Shown: one piece after another, positions 27,345 to 37,668 of the stretch
How positions within the stretch are numbered: position 1 is the stretch's first letter
Layout: each line of letters starts with the position of its first letter
Assembly (NCBI GenBank): GCA_015060405.1
Contig: SUYN01000009.1
Span: 18,965 to 82,964 of the forward strand
Source: Bacteroidales bacterium
Lineage (GTDB): Bacteria; Bacteroidota; Bacteroidia; Bacteroidales; UBA932
DNA length: 64,000 nucleotides
Reading direction: 5' to 3'
Notes under the pieces: model-generated
The model's database searches: none
Seen by the model: only the letters and a program-made list of their open reading frames with translations
What the model was told of the DNA's origin: nothing
Translations under genes and position numbers: made by a program

Positions 27345-28559
27345 TCAGGATTTCCTTCTCATTGCAGTCACGGGCAGAAGAGCTGTCAGATAGCCGATAG
27401 TGGCAACACCGGCTGCGGTGAGCAGGACGTCGCTCCAAGATAGGATTACAGGATATGCCTGGACAAGAAATTGTCCGGGCATCTTTATGAATCCGAAGTG
27501 CTGCTGAAGCAGCGACAAGGCTATTCCTGCCACAAGGCCGCCGACAAGTCCGGCCAGGGAGATCATCCAGCCTTCAAGCACGAATATCCTCCTGATCAGA
27601 CCTTCCTCCGCACCCAGACTTCTCAATGTCACGATGTCATCCTTCTTGTCAATCATCAGCATGGTGAGGCTTCCGAAGATGTTGAATGATATTATTATGA
27701 TGATGAATATGAGGATCATATATATAGCAGCCTTCTCATACTTGATCATCTTATAGAGGGACTCGTTCTGCTGGAAACGGTCCTTTACCTTGAAACTGTC
27801 CCCAAGCCTGGCTGCGATCTCTTCCTGAAGCCTCCTGATTTCCTTGCTGTCGGTGCCTTTGGTGACGCGGATCTCCACTGCAGAGACCTCTTCGTTGTAT
27901 TCGAGAAGTTCCCTCATGGTCCTGATGGGGACAATCATCAGTTCCTTGTCTATCTCCGTATTTATAGAGAATGTGCAGGATGGCCACAGATGCACTATCT
28001 CCACCGATGAGAGCGGATTGGACATCGACACCTTCTCCTTCCTGTTCGGATAGAAAAGTTCGATAGGGGAGGTGAAACGTGGATTTATATTCATCGAATA
28101 TGCCAGACCTGCCCCCACTGCCGCCATAGGGATATCACCTTTATGCAGGGTGAAGCTCCCTTTTATCACATAGTCCTTGAGAGGGGATTCGTCTTCATAT
28201 ATCCAGTCCACCCCCTTGGCCTGGGCAATGCCCTGCTGCCCGTCGTAGTTGACGAAAACCTGCTCCTGAAGCACTGTACACATGCTCTTTACAGAAGGCT
28301 GGTCATATATCCAGTCGTAGGTTTCTCCTCCGGGAACGAAGACCTTGCCTTTGGCAGGGGTTATCATAAGGTCGGGTTCGACGTTGCTCATCATGGACCT
28401 GACAAGCGAGTCGAACCCGTTGTATACTGACAATATTATTATGAGGGCTGCTGTGCCTACGGCCATGCCGATGGCACTTATCGCCGAAATGATGTTTATC
28501 ACATTGTGTGATTTCTTGGCGAAAAGGTATCTTCCAGCTATGAAAGGTGCCAGCCTCAT
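27345..28559 (-). CDS. ABC transporter permease, LolC/LolE (FtsX) family
   Basis: A 404-residue inner-membrane protein. The N-terminus FIAGRYLFAKKSHNVINIIS and first membrane helix (about 25-50) are typical of LolC/LolE permeases. A periplasmic MacB-like domain (about 50-260) follows, then three helices in the C-terminal FtsX domain, including TLRSLGAEEGLIRRIFVLEG. Such permeases extract lipoproteins for transport to the outer membrane. No ATPase gene is adjacent. It lies 23 bp behind rbfA and is probably the end of a tyrS-rbfA-permease transcript. Confidence 0.88.
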   Translation of the reverse strand: MRLAPFIAGRYLFAKKSHNVINIISAISAIGMAVGTAALIIILSVYNGFDSLVRSMMSNVEPDLMITPAKGKVFVPGGETYDWIYDQPSVKSMCTVLQEQVFVNYDGQQGIAQAKGVDWIYEDESPLKDYVIKGSFTLHKGDIPMAAVGAGLAYSMNINPRFTSPIELFYPNRKEKVSMSNPLSSVEIVHLWPSCTFSINTEIDKELMIVPIRTMRELLEYNEEVSAVEIRVTKGTDSKEIRRLQEEIAARLGDSFKVKDRFQQNESLYKMIKYEKAAIYMILIFIIIIISFNIFGSLTMLMIDKKDDIVTLRSLGAEEGLIRRIFVLEGWMISLAGLVGGLVAGIALSLLQQHFGFIKMPGQFLVQAYPVILSWSDVLLTAAGVATIGYLTALLPVTAMRRKS

Positions 28560-28582
28560 GAATATGGTCCGGAGGATATTCC

Positions 28583-28933
28583 TTATTTCTTGAGGAGTTC
28601 CTCGATGTGCTCTACGTAATCGAGGGAGCTGTCAAGGTAGAATATGATTTCCGGCACTATGCGGAGCTGCTTGCCCATCTTGCCGCCGAGTTCTCCGCGC
28701 AATGCCTTGCCGTTCTCCTCCAGTGCCGCCATCACAGGCTCTGCCTTATCTGAAGGGAACACGCTGACGTATATCTTGGCTACAGAAAGGTCCGGGCTGA
28801 CCTTTACTCCGCTTACCGACACAAGCGCGCCGCCGAAAGCGGCCATCCCCTTGCTGCGGATGATCTCAGCCATCACTTTCTGTATCTCCTTGGCAACCTT
28901 CAGCTGCCTTGTGCTTTCAATATTCCTTTCCAT
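28583..28933 (-). CDS. rbfA: 30S ribosome-binding factor RbfA
   Basis: A 116-residue single KH-like domain protein needed for 16S rRNA 5' maturation and cold adaptation. Family features are TRQLKVAKEIQKVMAEIIRS, VSGVKVSPDLSVAKIYVSVF and the C-terminal RIVPEIIFYLDSSLDYVEHI. Normal length for the family. Sits 19 bp behind tyrS and 23 bp before the LolC/E-type permease. Confidence 0.95.
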   Translation of the reverse strand: MERNIESTRQLKVAKEIQKVMAEIIRSKGMAAFGGALVSVSGVKVSPDLSVAKIYVSVFPSDKAEPVMAALEENGKALRGELGGKMGKQLRIVPEIIFYLDSSLDYVEHIEELLKK

Positions 28934-28952
28934 TGTTTACCTCTTACAGGAA

Positions 28953-30242
28953 TTAAACTGTCTTGATGATGAAGTAGTTCTTCTTTCCTTTCTGTGCAAG
29001 GATGTACCGGCCGTTGATGAAGGACTCGCTGCCGATCTGTGCGTTGATGTCATTCACCTTTTCCTTGTTTATGCTTACGCCGTTGGCCTGTATCATCTTG
29101 CGGCACTCTCCCTTTGAAGGGAACACCTGTGATTCGGCTGCAAGAAGGTCGATCACTCCGAGAGGGAACTTCTCTGCAGGTACCTCAAATGTAGGCACAC
29201 CGTCAAATACTGCAAGGAATGTCTTCTCGTCAAGACCCATCAGGGCGTCCTTTGTCGCATTACCGAAGAGCATCTGTGATGCGGCCACTGCGTTCTCGTA
29301 CTCCTTCGCACCGTGTACCATAGTGGTCACTTCCTTGGCCAGAAGCTTCTGGAGCTCTCTTCTCTCCGGAGCCTCAAGATGCTGTGCTATTGCAGTCTCG
29401 ACTTCCTCTCTTGTGAGCATCGTGAAGATCTTGATGTACTTCTGGGCGTCAGCATCCGATACATTAAGCCAGAACTGGTAGAACTGGTATGGGGATGTGC
29501 GTTCCGGATCGAGCCAGATGTTACCGCTCTCGGTCTTTCCGAACTTTCCGCCGTCAGCCTTGGTGATGAGAGGACATGTGAGAGCATAGGCCTCGCCTCC
29601 GAGCTTGCGTCTGATGAGCTCCGTTCCGGTGGTGATGTTGCCCCACTGGTCGCTGCCTCCCATCTGGAGGGTACATCCCTTGTGCTCGTAAAGGTAAAGG
29701 AAGTCATAGCCCTGGAGGAGCTGGTAGGTGAACTCTGTGAATGACATTCCTTCACGTGACTCTGAAGAAAGCCTCTTCTTCACGGAATCCTTTGCCATCA
29801 TGTAGTTTACCGTGATGTGCTTTCCTATGTCGCGTGCGAAGTTGAGGAAAGAGTAGCCTTTCATCCAGTCGTAGTTGTTCACAAGCTCAGCCTTGTTCTC
29901 GATGTCAGACTCGAAGTCAAGGAAGATGGACAGCTGCTTCTTGATGCCGGCCACATTGTGGTTGAGAGTCTCCTCGTCAAGGAGGTTGCGCTCCTGTGAC
30001 TTCATGGAAGGGTCGCCGATCATGCCGGTAGCGCCGCCGACGAGAGCGATAGGCTTGTGTCCGCAGTTCTGGAAATGCTTCAGTATCATGATTCCGACCA
30101 TGTGCCCGATGTGGAGAGAGTCGGCAGTAGGGTCAATGCCCACATAGGCCGCTGTCGGGCCTTCCATCAGTTTTTCCTCAGTACCCGGCATGATGTCCTG
30201 GATCATGCCTCTCCATCTGAGTTCCTCTACAAAATTCTTCAT
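28953..30242 (-). CDS. tyrS: Tyrosyl-tRNA synthetase
   Basis: A 429-residue class I aminoacyl-tRNA synthetase. The HIGH-type motif is [11 protein letters not shown] near residue 40 and the KMSKS-type motif is KFGKT in [15 protein letters not shown]. The tyrosine-binding segment is [17 protein letters not shown] (here [18 protein letters not shown]). A C-terminal S4-like RNA-binding domain covers about 345-425. It lies 25 bp after the fucosidase gene on the same strand. No separate promoter is obvious. Confidence 0.97.
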   Translation of the reverse strand: MKNFVEELRWRGMIQDIMPGTEEKLMEGPTAAYVGIDPTADSLHIGHMVGIMILKHFQNCGHKPIALVGGATGMIGDPSMKSQERNLLDEETLNHNVAGIKKQLSIFLDFESDIENKAELVNNYDWMKGYSFLNFARDIGKHITVNYMMAKDSVKKRLSSESREGMSFTEFTYQLLQGYDFLYLYEHKGCTLQMGGSDQWGNITTGTELIRRKLGGEAYALTCPLITKADGGKFGKTESGNIWLDPERTSPYQFYQFWLNVSDADAQKYIKIFTMLTREEVETAIAQHLEAPERRELQKLLAKEVTTMVHGAKEYENAVAASQMLFGNATKDALMGLDEKTFLAVFDGVPTFEVPAEKFPLGVIDLLAAESQVFPSKGECRKMIQANGVSINKEKVNDINAQIGSESFINGRYILAQKGKKNYFIIKTV

Positions 30243-30267
30243 ATCTTTATTCTTTATTCCATTATTT

Positions 30268-32364
30268 CTACTTTGTGAATATCATGTAATTGTGCAGCTC
30301 TGCATCGTGGTGCGGAGTGCCTTCCGGACCGGTCCACAGCCTTATCTTCTCCGAGCCCTTGCCTTTTCCGAGGCTCACTGTCTTGCGGTACAGGAACTGC
30401 TTGGGATCAAGCTCCATGTAGCAGTCCACCCTGTTTTCAAAGCGGTTGAAAGAGCGTAGGACCACCTCGTTCCTGCCCTTCTTCAGTTTCAGGAGCACCG
30501 ATTCCTTGCGTGACTGTGTTCCGTACGGATTCATATGCTTCATCACAGTCTCGCCGTTGAGCATCACTTCCACACCGTTGCCCGCTTCAATCTCAATGAG
30601 CTTGTAACCTGCTGTGGACGCATATATCGCGCCCTTCACAAGAATGCTCTGCATAGGCCTGATCTTAAGACCGCGGAGCTCGTCAGGAGTACACATCTTC
30701 ATTTGAGTGCGGTTCGCATCGTAAAGCTCCGAAAGGTCTGTCTCGAAGGTCTGGTCCGCTATCTTGCAGAAAGCCAGTTCGGTAATCCTGCTGTTGGTCC
30801 TTGCATCTACATCCAGGAAGTTCAGTTCGGCAGACACCTGCTTGTCAAGGTTGAGGTCGAGGTGCTTTCCGTCAACGGTGAGGGTTATGGTCTTTCCGAG
30901 AGACTCCTTTGAGTAATAGATGTAAAGATTGCGTATCTGGCTCCTGTTGATTGTCCAGCTGTAGCCGGTCTCGCTTCTGTAGCTTGTGTAAAGGTCAAAA
31001 CCGGAATGACTGTAATCCATGGATGCATTGTCCTTGTCGAGGATGATGCCCTTGCGCTGGGCCTTCATGTTGTTCTGTGTCTGGATCCTGTACTTGTAGG
31101 TCGCTTCCAGCACCTTTATCGCGTTCCTGTCCTCGAACCACTCTTTGCTGACCTTGATGACGTTGCCTTTCTTTGTCCCCTTGAACTTCAGGCCCTTGAC
31201 CGAAGTCATCCTGTTGCTTGCAACTGATGGAATGATGATCTCACCCTTGGCAGGGTACTCCCCGCTGAGGATGATGTACATCGTCTTGTTCTTTGTGGTG
31301 ATGTGACCCCAGTCAAACTCTTCTTCGAAAGGAGACGGGTCGGTGTCGTATATCGCATTGCCGTTTGTTTCAAGCCATTCTCCGATCCTCGTGAGGACTA
31401 TCCTTTCAAACTGCTCCATGCGCCCGTTCTTGTCCAGGCTGACATTCAGAACGTAGTTTCCTCCGTCTGATGCGGTTGATATGAGACCCCTCAGCTTGTC
31501 TGAAATCTTGTCGCTCACATTGCCTTTGTACTGCCATCCCCTCCAGCCCCAGGTGTCATGGAACATGGGTGACAGTGCCTGCCATGGTTCGTCTATATCC
31601 TCGCTCTTGCGGTCGGATGTTAGCGCAAAGTCAAAGCAGTCGTTTCCAAGGCGGTCACTTATCATGCATGACGGCTGGAACTTCTTTATCAGGTCGTACA
31701 GTTCCTGGCTCTGTGCCGGAGTCAGCGAGCCCATGTCGAACCAGAACTCGGAGATGTCTCCATACTTCAGCACAAGTTCCTGCACCTGCTCCATGTTCTC
31801 CTTGTGGAGCGAATCGGAAATCTTGTCAGCATTGTGGCTTGATATGTGGCTTCCGTAAGGGGAATGCCAGTCCAGAAGAGAAAAGTAGATTCCGAACTTA
31901 AGCCCCTCTTTCCTGCATGCTTCTGACAGTTCCATCACAAAATCCCTTCCTGACGGCGTCGCATCTACGCTGTTGAAGTCTGTCGTCTCCGTGCCGAACA
32001 TGCAGAATCCGTCATGATGCCTTGCAGTGAAGATTATGGATCTCATGCCGGCTTTCTTCGCTATGCCCGCAAGTTCCTCCGCATTGAACCCTTCAGGATT
32101 GAATGCATCTGCAACCTCCTCGTACACATCGTAATAAATTCCTGCTGCAGACTGGATCATCTCGCTTCCCTTGTCAGTTACAGGAACTCCGTTCCACATT
32201 CCGTCAAGGTGTGAATAGAGACCGAAATGGATGAACATGGAATATCTGTCTCCTTCCCACCTCTTGAACGACTCGGTCATCTTGAACATGTCACGGTCTA
32301 TCGCTGACATGGTCAGGCTGGAGAGAAGGATCCCTATTGTTACGCTTAGTGTCTTGATGCTCAT
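30268..32364 (-). CDS. Alpha-L-fucosidase, glycoside hydrolase family 29
   Basis: A 698-residue exported enzyme that removes alpha-L-fucose from host or dietary glycans. After a signal peptide (to about residue 21) the GH29 barrel shows [10 protein letters not shown] (44-52), [11 protein letters not shown] (113-123) and GISISEFWFD-type nucleophile region, here [12 protein letters not shown] with Asp210 as likely nucleophile. A beta-sandwich covers about 330-430. The extra C-terminal part (about 440-698) resembles carbohydrate-binding or NPCBM-like modules. I chose the ATG at 32364 for the signal peptide. No SusC/SusD genes are near, so this is not a classic polysaccharide utilisation locus. 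Confidence 0.93.
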   Translation of the reverse strand: MSIKTLSVTIGILLSSLTMSAIDRDMFKMTESFKRWEGDRYSMFIHFGLYSHLDGMWNGVPVTDKGSEMIQSAAGIYYDVYEEVADAFNPEGFNAEELAGIAKKAGMRSIIFTARHHDGFCMFGTETTDFNSVDATPSGRDFVMELSEACRKEGLKFGIYFSLLDWHSPYGSHISSHNADKISDSLHKENMEQVQELVLKYGDISEFWFDMGSLTPAQSQELYDLIKKFQPSCMISDRLGNDCFDFALTSDRKSEDIDEPWQALSPMFHDTWGWRGWQYKGNVSDKISDKLRGLISTASDGGNYVLNVSLDKNGRMEQFERIVLTRIGEWLETNGNAIYDTDPSPFEEEFDWGHITTKNKTMYIILSGEYPAKGEIIIPSVASNRMTSVKGLKFKGTKKGNVIKVSKEWFEDRNAIKVLEATYKYRIQTQNNMKAQRKGIILDKDNASMDYSHSGFDLYTSYRSETGYSWTINRSQIRNLYIYYSKESLGKTITLTVDGKHLDLNLDKQVSAELNFLDVDARTNSRITELAFCKIADQTFETDLSELYDANRTQMKMCTPDELRGLKIRPMQSILVKGAIYASTAGYKLIEIEAGNGVEVMLNGETVMKHMNPYGTQSRKESVLLKLKKGRNEVVLRSFNRFENRVDCYMELDPKQFLYRKTVSLGKGKGSEKIRLWTGPEGTPHHDAELHNYMIFTK

Positions 32365-32385
32365 AGATGTTTCAATTACAACCCA

Positions 32386-32393
32386 CAAAGATA
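32386..32393 (-). promoter_or_regulatory. -7 element of the fucosidase promoter
   Basis: TATCTTTG on the minus strand, 22 bp before the fucosidase start. The expected -33 zone is a T-rich tract that belongs to the terminator of the upstream gene and has no clear TTG. Confidence 0.55.
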
Positions 32394-32410
32394 TACATTT
32401 TATATGATAA

Positions 32411-32442
32411 AAAGGCTGTTAAAGAAAACTTTAACAGCCTTT
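32411..32442 (-). terminator. Terminator of the M49-like peptidase gene
   Basis: AAAGGCTGTTAAAG (32411-32424) and CTTTAACAGCCTTT (32429-32442) form a perfect 14-bp stem with a 4-nt loop. On the minus strand it is followed by T5 and lies 17 bp after the peptidase stop. It sits directly upstream of the fucosidase promoter, separating the two units. Confidence 0.93.
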
Positions 32443-32459
32443 TTGAGGGTGTGACGCCG

Positions 32460-34058
32460 CTACCAGACGAAGTCGAATCTGATGTCGCGAGGAATGCCGA
32501 GAGAGTTGACCTTTGCAACGTCAGCTGCAAGGGCTTCTCCTATGCTTGCGTTCTCAGCTGCATAGGCCTTGGCGAACTCATAGTTTCCGTCTCCCTGTGT
32601 GGTGAGGACGAGCTCTGCCCATGAACTGATGCACTCAAGCGCCTTCTCGAAGTCGATGTGGTAGGTGCCGTCTTCGTTGCGTGTGAAGGCTTTGTGCTCC
32701 TCCATATAGTTGTAGCACATCATGTTGGCCTTTCCATGTGAGGAAGCGGCTCCGAAACGTACTGAACGGACGATTCCTCCGATGAATGTGGTGATTGCCT
32801 GCTCCTTGGTAACCGCTGTGATCTCGCCCATGTCGATGAGGGTGTTCACGAGGTAGAGACCCACGATGTCTGCCTTGGCCTCTTCCCATGAAGTCTTCTG
32901 GTCTCCCATTGCCTGGTCGACCGTGCCTTTGCCGTTGATGGTCTGCTTGACGCCGAGGCCGTGAGCCACCTCATGGAAGGTCACATTCCAGAAGAAGGCG
33001 TCAGAATTGAGGTACTGCTGCTGTTCAGGTTCGATGAGCGCCTGGCCTATAGGGATGACTATCTTGTTGAACTTCGCATCCATGCTGTTCTTCAGCTGAA
33101 GGCGGCGTGCGCCCTTTGCAGCGTGTACGCGTTCGTCGTTAGGAAGATTTATGGCTATGGTCTTGCTGCCGGCGTTGCAGTCTCCTGCATAGAAGATCGC
33201 GTCATAGACATTGAGGTCAGATGAGGTGCCTGGCACGAAAGTCTTGTATTCAGGAGCGCAAGGAAGCTGGGTCTGGAGGTAAGGAAGCATGGACACGAAC
33301 TTCTCGAGGTCTGCGCTTCTCTTCTCGTCCTTCAGGAGGATGAATGCCTCGTAGGAAGCCTTGGCTTCATTGAACTTGTCGTCATAGTTTTCGATAGGAC
33401 CTACGACGAAGTCTATCCTGCTGTCCTTCATGTCCATCCATGCGAGGTCGCTGGCGAGGTAGTCATCCGTGCGGAAAGCCTTGATCCTTTCGGTGAGGTA
33501 GTTCTTGAAGCCCTCGTTGTCAGACAGAGCGATGGCCTGCTCCATGTAGCCGATGATCTTGTCGAGGTGCTCCTTGTACTCGTCGCGGTACCATACGGTC
33601 TTGAGAGAACCGTCATCGTTGCGGCGGATCACGGTGTAGAGGCTGAGCTTGTCCGGGTCATCGAATGCCGCAAACTCTTCCGCAGTGATGTCCTGCGGGT
33701 AGTAGTTGCATCCGAGAGGCTTTGCTCCGACTCCTTCGATGAAAGGCCTGTTGTCGTCCAGACGGTCCCATGGTCCGTAGTGAAGCATGGCGAAGTCGCG
33801 GACAGCCGGATCCTTGATGGCTTCCATTTCAGCCTTGTCGCCATAGGTCTGGAGCCAGAAGAGATTGTCGCATTCTACAGCTGCGAGACGAAGAATATCA
33901 ACGATCTCCCTCTCCTGCGGCGTCAGCTGCTCCAGAAGCGGCGAGGTCATCTCCACCACTGCATATTCATCAACCTTTGCTCTTATTGCTGCGTCCTCCT
34001 TTGGAGCACAAGCAGCCACTGCAATGGCAGCGGCTGCAATGATAAATGTGTTCTTCAT
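32460..34058 (-). CDS. M49 (dipeptidyl peptidase III)-like lipoprotein with HEXXH motif
   Basis: A 532-residue lipoprotein (lipobox VAAC, Cys17). Zinc-binding HEVAH is at 362-366, followed by the second motif WEEAKADIVGLY (Glu392/393, Asp397), spaced as in M49 metallopeptidases. Classical M49 enzymes have HEXXGH; here the motif is one residue shorter. Such a pentapeptide version has been described for an M49 enzyme from Caldithrix. Probably a periplasm- or surface-exposed exo- or oligopeptidase. It lies 8 bp behind tpiA. A second, classical M49 gene occurs at 43670. Confidence 0.82.
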   Translation of the reverse strand: MKNTFIIAAAAIAVAACAPKEDAAIRAKVDEYAVVEMTSPLLEQLTPQEREIVDILRLAAVECDNLFWLQTYGDKAEMEAIKDPAVRDFAMLHYGPWDRLDDNRPFIEGVGAKPLGCNYYPQDITAEEFAAFDDPDKLSLYTVIRRNDDGSLKTVWYRDEYKEHLDKIIGYMEQAIALSDNEGFKNYLTERIKAFRTDDYLASDLAWMDMKDSRIDFVVGPIENYDDKFNEAKASYEAFILLKDEKRSADLEKFVSMLPYLQTQLPCAPEYKTFVPGTSSDLNVYDAIFYAGDCNAGSKTIAINLPNDERVHAAKGARRLQLKNSMDAKFNKIVIPIGQALIEPEQQQYLNSDAFFWNVTFHEVAHGLGVKQTINGKGTVDQAMGDQKTSWEEAKADIVGLYLVNTLIDMGEITAVTKEQAITTFIGGIVRSVRFGAASSHGKANMMCYNYMEEHKAFTRNEDGTYHIDFEKALECISSWAELVLTTQGDGNYEFAKAYAAENASIGEALAADVAKVNSLGIPRDIRFDFVW

Positions 34059-34066
34059 ACCGGAAA

Positions 34067-34819
34067 TCAGAATGATACTGCGATACCGATGAAGTCTTCA
34101 GCCTTGAGGGCTGCGCCTCCGATGAGACCGCCGTCGATGTCAGGACATGCGAAAAGCTCCTTTGCATTTGATGGCTTGCAAGAACCGCCGTAAAGGATCG
34201 AGATCTCCTCAGCGAGCCCGCCAAACTTCTCTGCCAGTACCTTGCGGATCTCTGCGTGGATCTCCTGAGCCTGCTCTGCAGTTGCAGTGAGACCTGTACC
34301 GATGGCCCAAACTGGCTCGTAAGCTACGATCACGTTTGCCATCTGCTCCGGAGTGAGCTCGAAAAGGACGTTCTTTACCTGCTCTGTAACGACCTCGAAG
34401 TGACGTCCGGCCTCGCGCTCTTCCTTCTTCTCACCGATGCAGAAGATAGGTGAAAGGCCCTGTGCAAGAGCGAGCTTCACCTTCTCTACGAGCTTTGCGT
34501 CAGTCTCGCCATAGTACTCTCTTCTCTCAGAGTGGCCGAGGATCACGTACTCGCAACCTACGCCTGCAAGCATGTTCACTGCAACCTCACCTGTGTATGC
34601 GCCCTTCTCCTTGTCTGCGCAGTTCTGTGATGAAAGTCCGATTGCTGTGCCCTTTACGACCTCAGCTACAGGGTAGAGGTGTGTGAAAGGAGGAGCGATG
34701 ATAAGTTTTACATCAGCCGGTACCTGTGCTGCGGCTGCAACGACATCCTTTGCGAGCTGTACGCCCTCTGCAACTGTAGTGTTCATTTTCCAGTTGCCTG
34801 CTACAATGTGTTTTCTCAT
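34067..34819 (-). CDS. tpiA: Triosephosphate isomerase
   Basis: A 250-residue TIM barrel interconverting dihydroxyacetone phosphate and glyceraldehyde 3-phosphate. Substrate Lys is in AGNWKMNT, catalytic His in [15 protein letters not shown], catalytic Glu in [12 protein letters not shown], and the phosphate loop is SILYGGSCK. The ATG at 34819 gives the canonical [13 protein letters not shown]; an upstream in-frame ATG is not conserved. It has its own promoter and is followed closely by the M49-like gene. Confidence 0.97.
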   Translation of the reverse strand: MRKHIVAGNWKMNTTVAEGVQLAKDVVAAAAQVPADVKLIIAPPFTHLYPVAEVVKGTAIGLSSQNCADKEKGAYTGEVAVNMLAGVGCEYVILGHSERREYYGETDAKLVEKVKLALAQGLSPIFCIGEKKEEREAGRHFEVVTEQVKNVLFELTPEQMANVIVAYEPVWAIGTGLTATAEQAQEIHAEIRKVLAEKFGGLAEEISILYGGSCKPSNAKELFACPDIDGGLIGGAALKAEDFIGIAVSF

Positions 34820-34890
34820 TTCTTTAAATATTAAAATTGTCTGATATTTCCTTTGATGCCCACGGCCTTTCATTACCGTGAAAAGCGGTG

Positions 34891-34921
34891 CAAATTTACA
34901 ATTATAATTCTTGAATTACAA
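34891..34921 (-). promoter_or_regulatory. Promoter of tpiA
   Basis: Minus strand: TTG (34921-34919), 20 bp, TAAATTTG (34898-34891). It overlaps the 3' end of the upstream lipoprotein gene and leaves a leader of about 65 nt containing the small inverted repeat CACGG/CCGTG (34861-34880). Confidence 0.72.
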
Positions 34922-35303
34922 CCCCGATGTCCTTCGAATCGTTCCACATCCAGATCTTTCCCTTGCTGTCGATCCTGTGGACCTCGAACTCAAGGTTGCT
35001 TTCTCTGCGGATGTCATCCGTAGTGGTCCATGTCACCGTCGCACGCAGCTCCTGACCCTCGTATGTGGGTTTCGTGTCGCATTTCACGACGAACCAGTCT
35101 GCAAGATCGTCATCGTACACGCGGTACTCGTTGTCTGTGGTGTTGTGGGCCATCTGACAGGTCAGCGGGTCATAGCTCATCTGCAGCACTCCCTTTACTG
35201 TGATGGAAAGGTCGCTGCGCGTCAACAGTATCTCGTCGATGTCGTACGGCTGGCATCCTGCCAGCGCTACAATCGTCAATATGATATATGTCAGTCTCTT
35301 CAT
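34902..35303 (-). CDS. Small lipoprotein of unknown function
   Basis: A 133-residue lipoprotein (lipobox LAGC in [10 protein letters not shown]). The body is probably one beta-sandwich with alternating hydrophobic strands ([31 protein letters not shown]). I recognise no family. It starts 4 bp behind the M6 metalloprotease gene and is probably co-transcribed with it, so it may be an accessory surface protein of that protease. I chose the ATG at 35303 over one 15 bp earlier, since it opens straight into the signal peptide. Confidence 0.65.
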   Translation of the reverse strand: MKRLTYIILTIVALAGCQPYDIDEILLTRSDLSITVKGVLQMSYDPLTCQMAHNTTDNEYRVYDDDLADWFVVKCDTKPTYEGQELRATVTWTTTDDIRRESNLEFEVHRIDSKGKIWMWNDSKDIGVVIQEL

Positions 35304-35307
35304 GCTC

Positions 35308-37572
35308 CTAATAGTCAACCGTCAGTTCCTTCACTATAACCTCTTCTGTGCCGTCAGGCCATATTATTTCGGCTTTCAGTGTCCCGCTTTCCTTCACCTG
35401 ATAGTAGCAGTCTCCTTCCGGGGTGATCTTCTTGCCGTTGAATCTCCATTTTATGGAAGCGGCGCCGGCTGCATTATATAATTTCAGAGGAATCCTTGTC
35501 AGGACAGGGATGGTGCCGTCCTGATTGAAGCGCGAACTTCCCAAGTAGATGAAAGGCCAGTCCACTACCGGGCTTTTCTTTGTCATGAAGTTGGTCTTGA
35601 CGGCGTCTCCTACAACTCCTGCTATCTCGAAATGGATGCTTGCGGTATATGTCTTGCTGTCAGGCTCCAGACCTCTTAAGGTGACTGCATATTTGCCCAT
35701 CTCATATGGCTTTACCTTCACAGTGTCCATCTGCTGCCCTGTCCTTCCGTACACGAGGGTGGCTTCGCCCTCATATTTCCTGCTGCTGTTGAACTGGATG
35801 ATGGCCCCGTCCATGAACACTTCCTGAACGATATCCTGAGCGACAGGCGGAACTTCCGTTCCGGAAAAGCCTATGACATTGAACAGGATAGTGCTGTTGT
35901 CGTCTGCGAATCTTATATTGGTCAGGGATGCTTCGCTGGACATTCCGCTCCAGAATATGAAACCGGGCTTTCTTTCTGACATTATCGAGTTCACGCCGTT
36001 ACTCGGGAAGAATATCCCTCTGATGTCGGCGGCTGACTGGCGGTAAGCCTCGTCCTTGATTCCGGAGAAGCACTCCTGTCTGGAGTCTGCCTCCAGAAGG
36101 TCTGCACACTGATGGTCCGGGCGGCAGTTGACTTCATTTGCATATGTCCATCTGTCGATGGCCCTCAAGGTGTTGTCATATGCTTCCGACATTCCTGTCG
36201 GCCTTGTGCTCTTGTCGATGTGGTAGACCAACATTCCGGTGCCTCCGATCCCGGCATCCCATCTCTCGTTTGAGCGGCATTCGATAAGGAAATACTCGCT
36301 CTCGGTGTCTGTCTCTATCTTGTAGCATTTCCCGTCCGTGTTTATCGGAGCGAGCTCATAGCCTCCGTCGTCCTTCAGGGTTATGGCTGATGATATGCCC
36401 AGGATCTCACGCTCTATCGCGTTGAAGTAAGGAGGGGTGTTGCCCCTGTTTGTCTGGTTGCCGGCGTCCATCAGAGACGTGGCTCCCCAGAGACCTCCTG
36501 AAAAGCCTCCGCTCTTCTCGTAGTCCGTATCGTACAGGTCCGGAAGTCCGAAGGTGTGGCTGTACTCGTGGCAGAATGTCCCTATTCCGGCGAGCGTGCT
36601 GCTGGTCGTCTGTCCGGGCTCCGACCTCGCAAGTTCCGAAGTGCAGGCATATCTGTCTATCAGCTTGCCGTCCATGGTCAGGGTGATCCCGGCGCCGCTT
36701 TTCACAAACCAAGCGTGCGACCATATGCAGTCATCTCCGGCACCCCATGCCTCGTCGCCTCCTGCGAAGAATATGAATACATTGTCCACCTCTCCGTCAC
36801 CGTCGTCATCGTAACGGGAGAAGTCTATCTTGCTGTCCACCATCCTGCAGGCGTCGACAACCATCTGGGCGGGATTCTCATCGTTACCGTCCTTTCCGTT
36901 CCTTCCGTAGTAGGCCATTTCATGCTGGAGGGTGATGATGTCGCTCACGTCGAATTCGAATTCCACGCTGTGGTTGAACTGCTCGTCGAAGTACTCCTTC
37001 GCGCAGCCTATCGCCCCGTTATAACTGTAGCCCTTCTGTACCAGCATGTTGACGAAGCTGGACCTGCTGAACTTGAACCCTACGTCCTTGAACTGCGTCA
37101 GGATCACAAGACCATGTTTGGTCTTCTTTCCTCCCGCCTTGGTCTGGATCCCATCAGCCTTGGTCTGGACCCCGTCCGATGCCATGATGCGCCTCATGAG
37201 CGGCACTTCCTCCATCTTCTGTACCGATCCTCTTCTTCTCGCCGCATTTTCGGCAAGCTTCCCTAATGGGATCCTCATGCTGGCCGCTGTCACTTCTTTT
37301 GAAACTTCCCCGCCGACCTTGCATCCCGTGCTGACCTTTTCTCCTTCATCCGTGTATCGTGCGTAGTACCACCATCCGTCCGCCTCCTTTATGATCGCGT
37401 TGCCTTGAGCGGTCGTGATGATCTTGCAGAACTCGTCTCCGGCCATCCTTCCTTCAAAGCTGTAGCCGTCCGGCTGCGTAAGGTATACCGGTCCTCTCTG
37501 GGCAGGACCCGCATGGAGCATTACGGATAAGGCCAGCACAGTTATGATTGATATTATGGTCTTTATTCTCAT
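35308..37572 (-). CDS. M6-family (immune inhibitor A-like) secreted metalloprotease
   Basis: A 754-residue exported zinc protease. The signal peptide ends near residue 21. An N-terminal propeptide (about 25-150) includes a small internal duplication (GVQTKAD/GIQTKAG). The catalytic domain has HEYSHTFGLPD (335-345) and a Ca-binding-like DDDGDGEVDN (255-264). About 560-754 forms two beta-sandwich domains, the last Ig-like, ending KELTVDY. It may act on host or microbial proteins at the cell surface. It is followed 4 bp later by a small lipoprotein gene. Confidence 0.88.
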   Translation of the reverse strand: MRIKTIISIITVLALSVMLHAGPAQRGPVYLTQPDGYSFEGRMAGDEFCKIITTAQGNAIIKEADGWWYYARYTDEGEKVSTGCKVGGEVSKEVTAASMRIPLGKLAENAARRRGSVQKMEEVPLMRRIMASDGVQTKADGIQTKAGGKKTKHGLVILTQFKDVGFKFSRSSFVNMLVQKGYSYNGAIGCAKEYFDEQFNHSVEFEFDVSDIITLQHEMAYYGRNGKDGNDENPAQMVVDACRMVDSKIDFSRYDDDGDGEVDNVFIFFAGGDEAWGAGDDCIWSHAWFVKSGAGITLTMDGKLIDRYACTSELARSEPGQTTSSTLAGIGTFCHEYSHTFGLPDLYDTDYEKSGGFSGGLWGATSLMDAGNQTNRGNTPPYFNAIEREILGISSAITLKDDGGYELAPINTDGKCYKIETDTESEYFLIECRSNERWDAGIGGTGMLVYHIDKSTRPTGMSEAYDNTLRAIDRWTYANEVNCRPDHQCADLLEADSRQECFSGIKDEAYRQSAADIRGIFFPSNGVNSIMSERKPGFIFWSGMSSEASLTNIRFADDNSTILFNVIGFSGTEVPPVAQDIVQEVFMDGAIIQFNSSRKYEGEATLVYGRTGQQMDTVKVKPYEMGKYAVTLRGLEPDSKTYTASIHFEIAGVVGDAVKTNFMTKKSPVVDWPFIYLGSSRFNQDGTIPVLTRIPLKLYNAAGAASIKWRFNGKKITPEGDCYYQVKESGTLKAEIIWPDGTEEVIVKELTVDY

Positions 37573-37631
37573 TCTTTTGTCTTTTCTTTCTGAAGTTGCA
37601 GTGCCTGCATGGCTGTTGCCGGCAAAAACAC

Positions 37632-37639
37632 TATATTTG
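37632..37639 (+). promoter_or_regulatory. -7 element of the PCMD gene promoter
   Basis: TATATTTG, 29 bp before the start at 37669, in the divergent gap with the M6 protease gene. No TTG occurs at 18-20 bp upstream. Confidence 0.5.
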
Positions 37640-37668
37640 CAAACAAACTGCATATATAATCAATTTTT

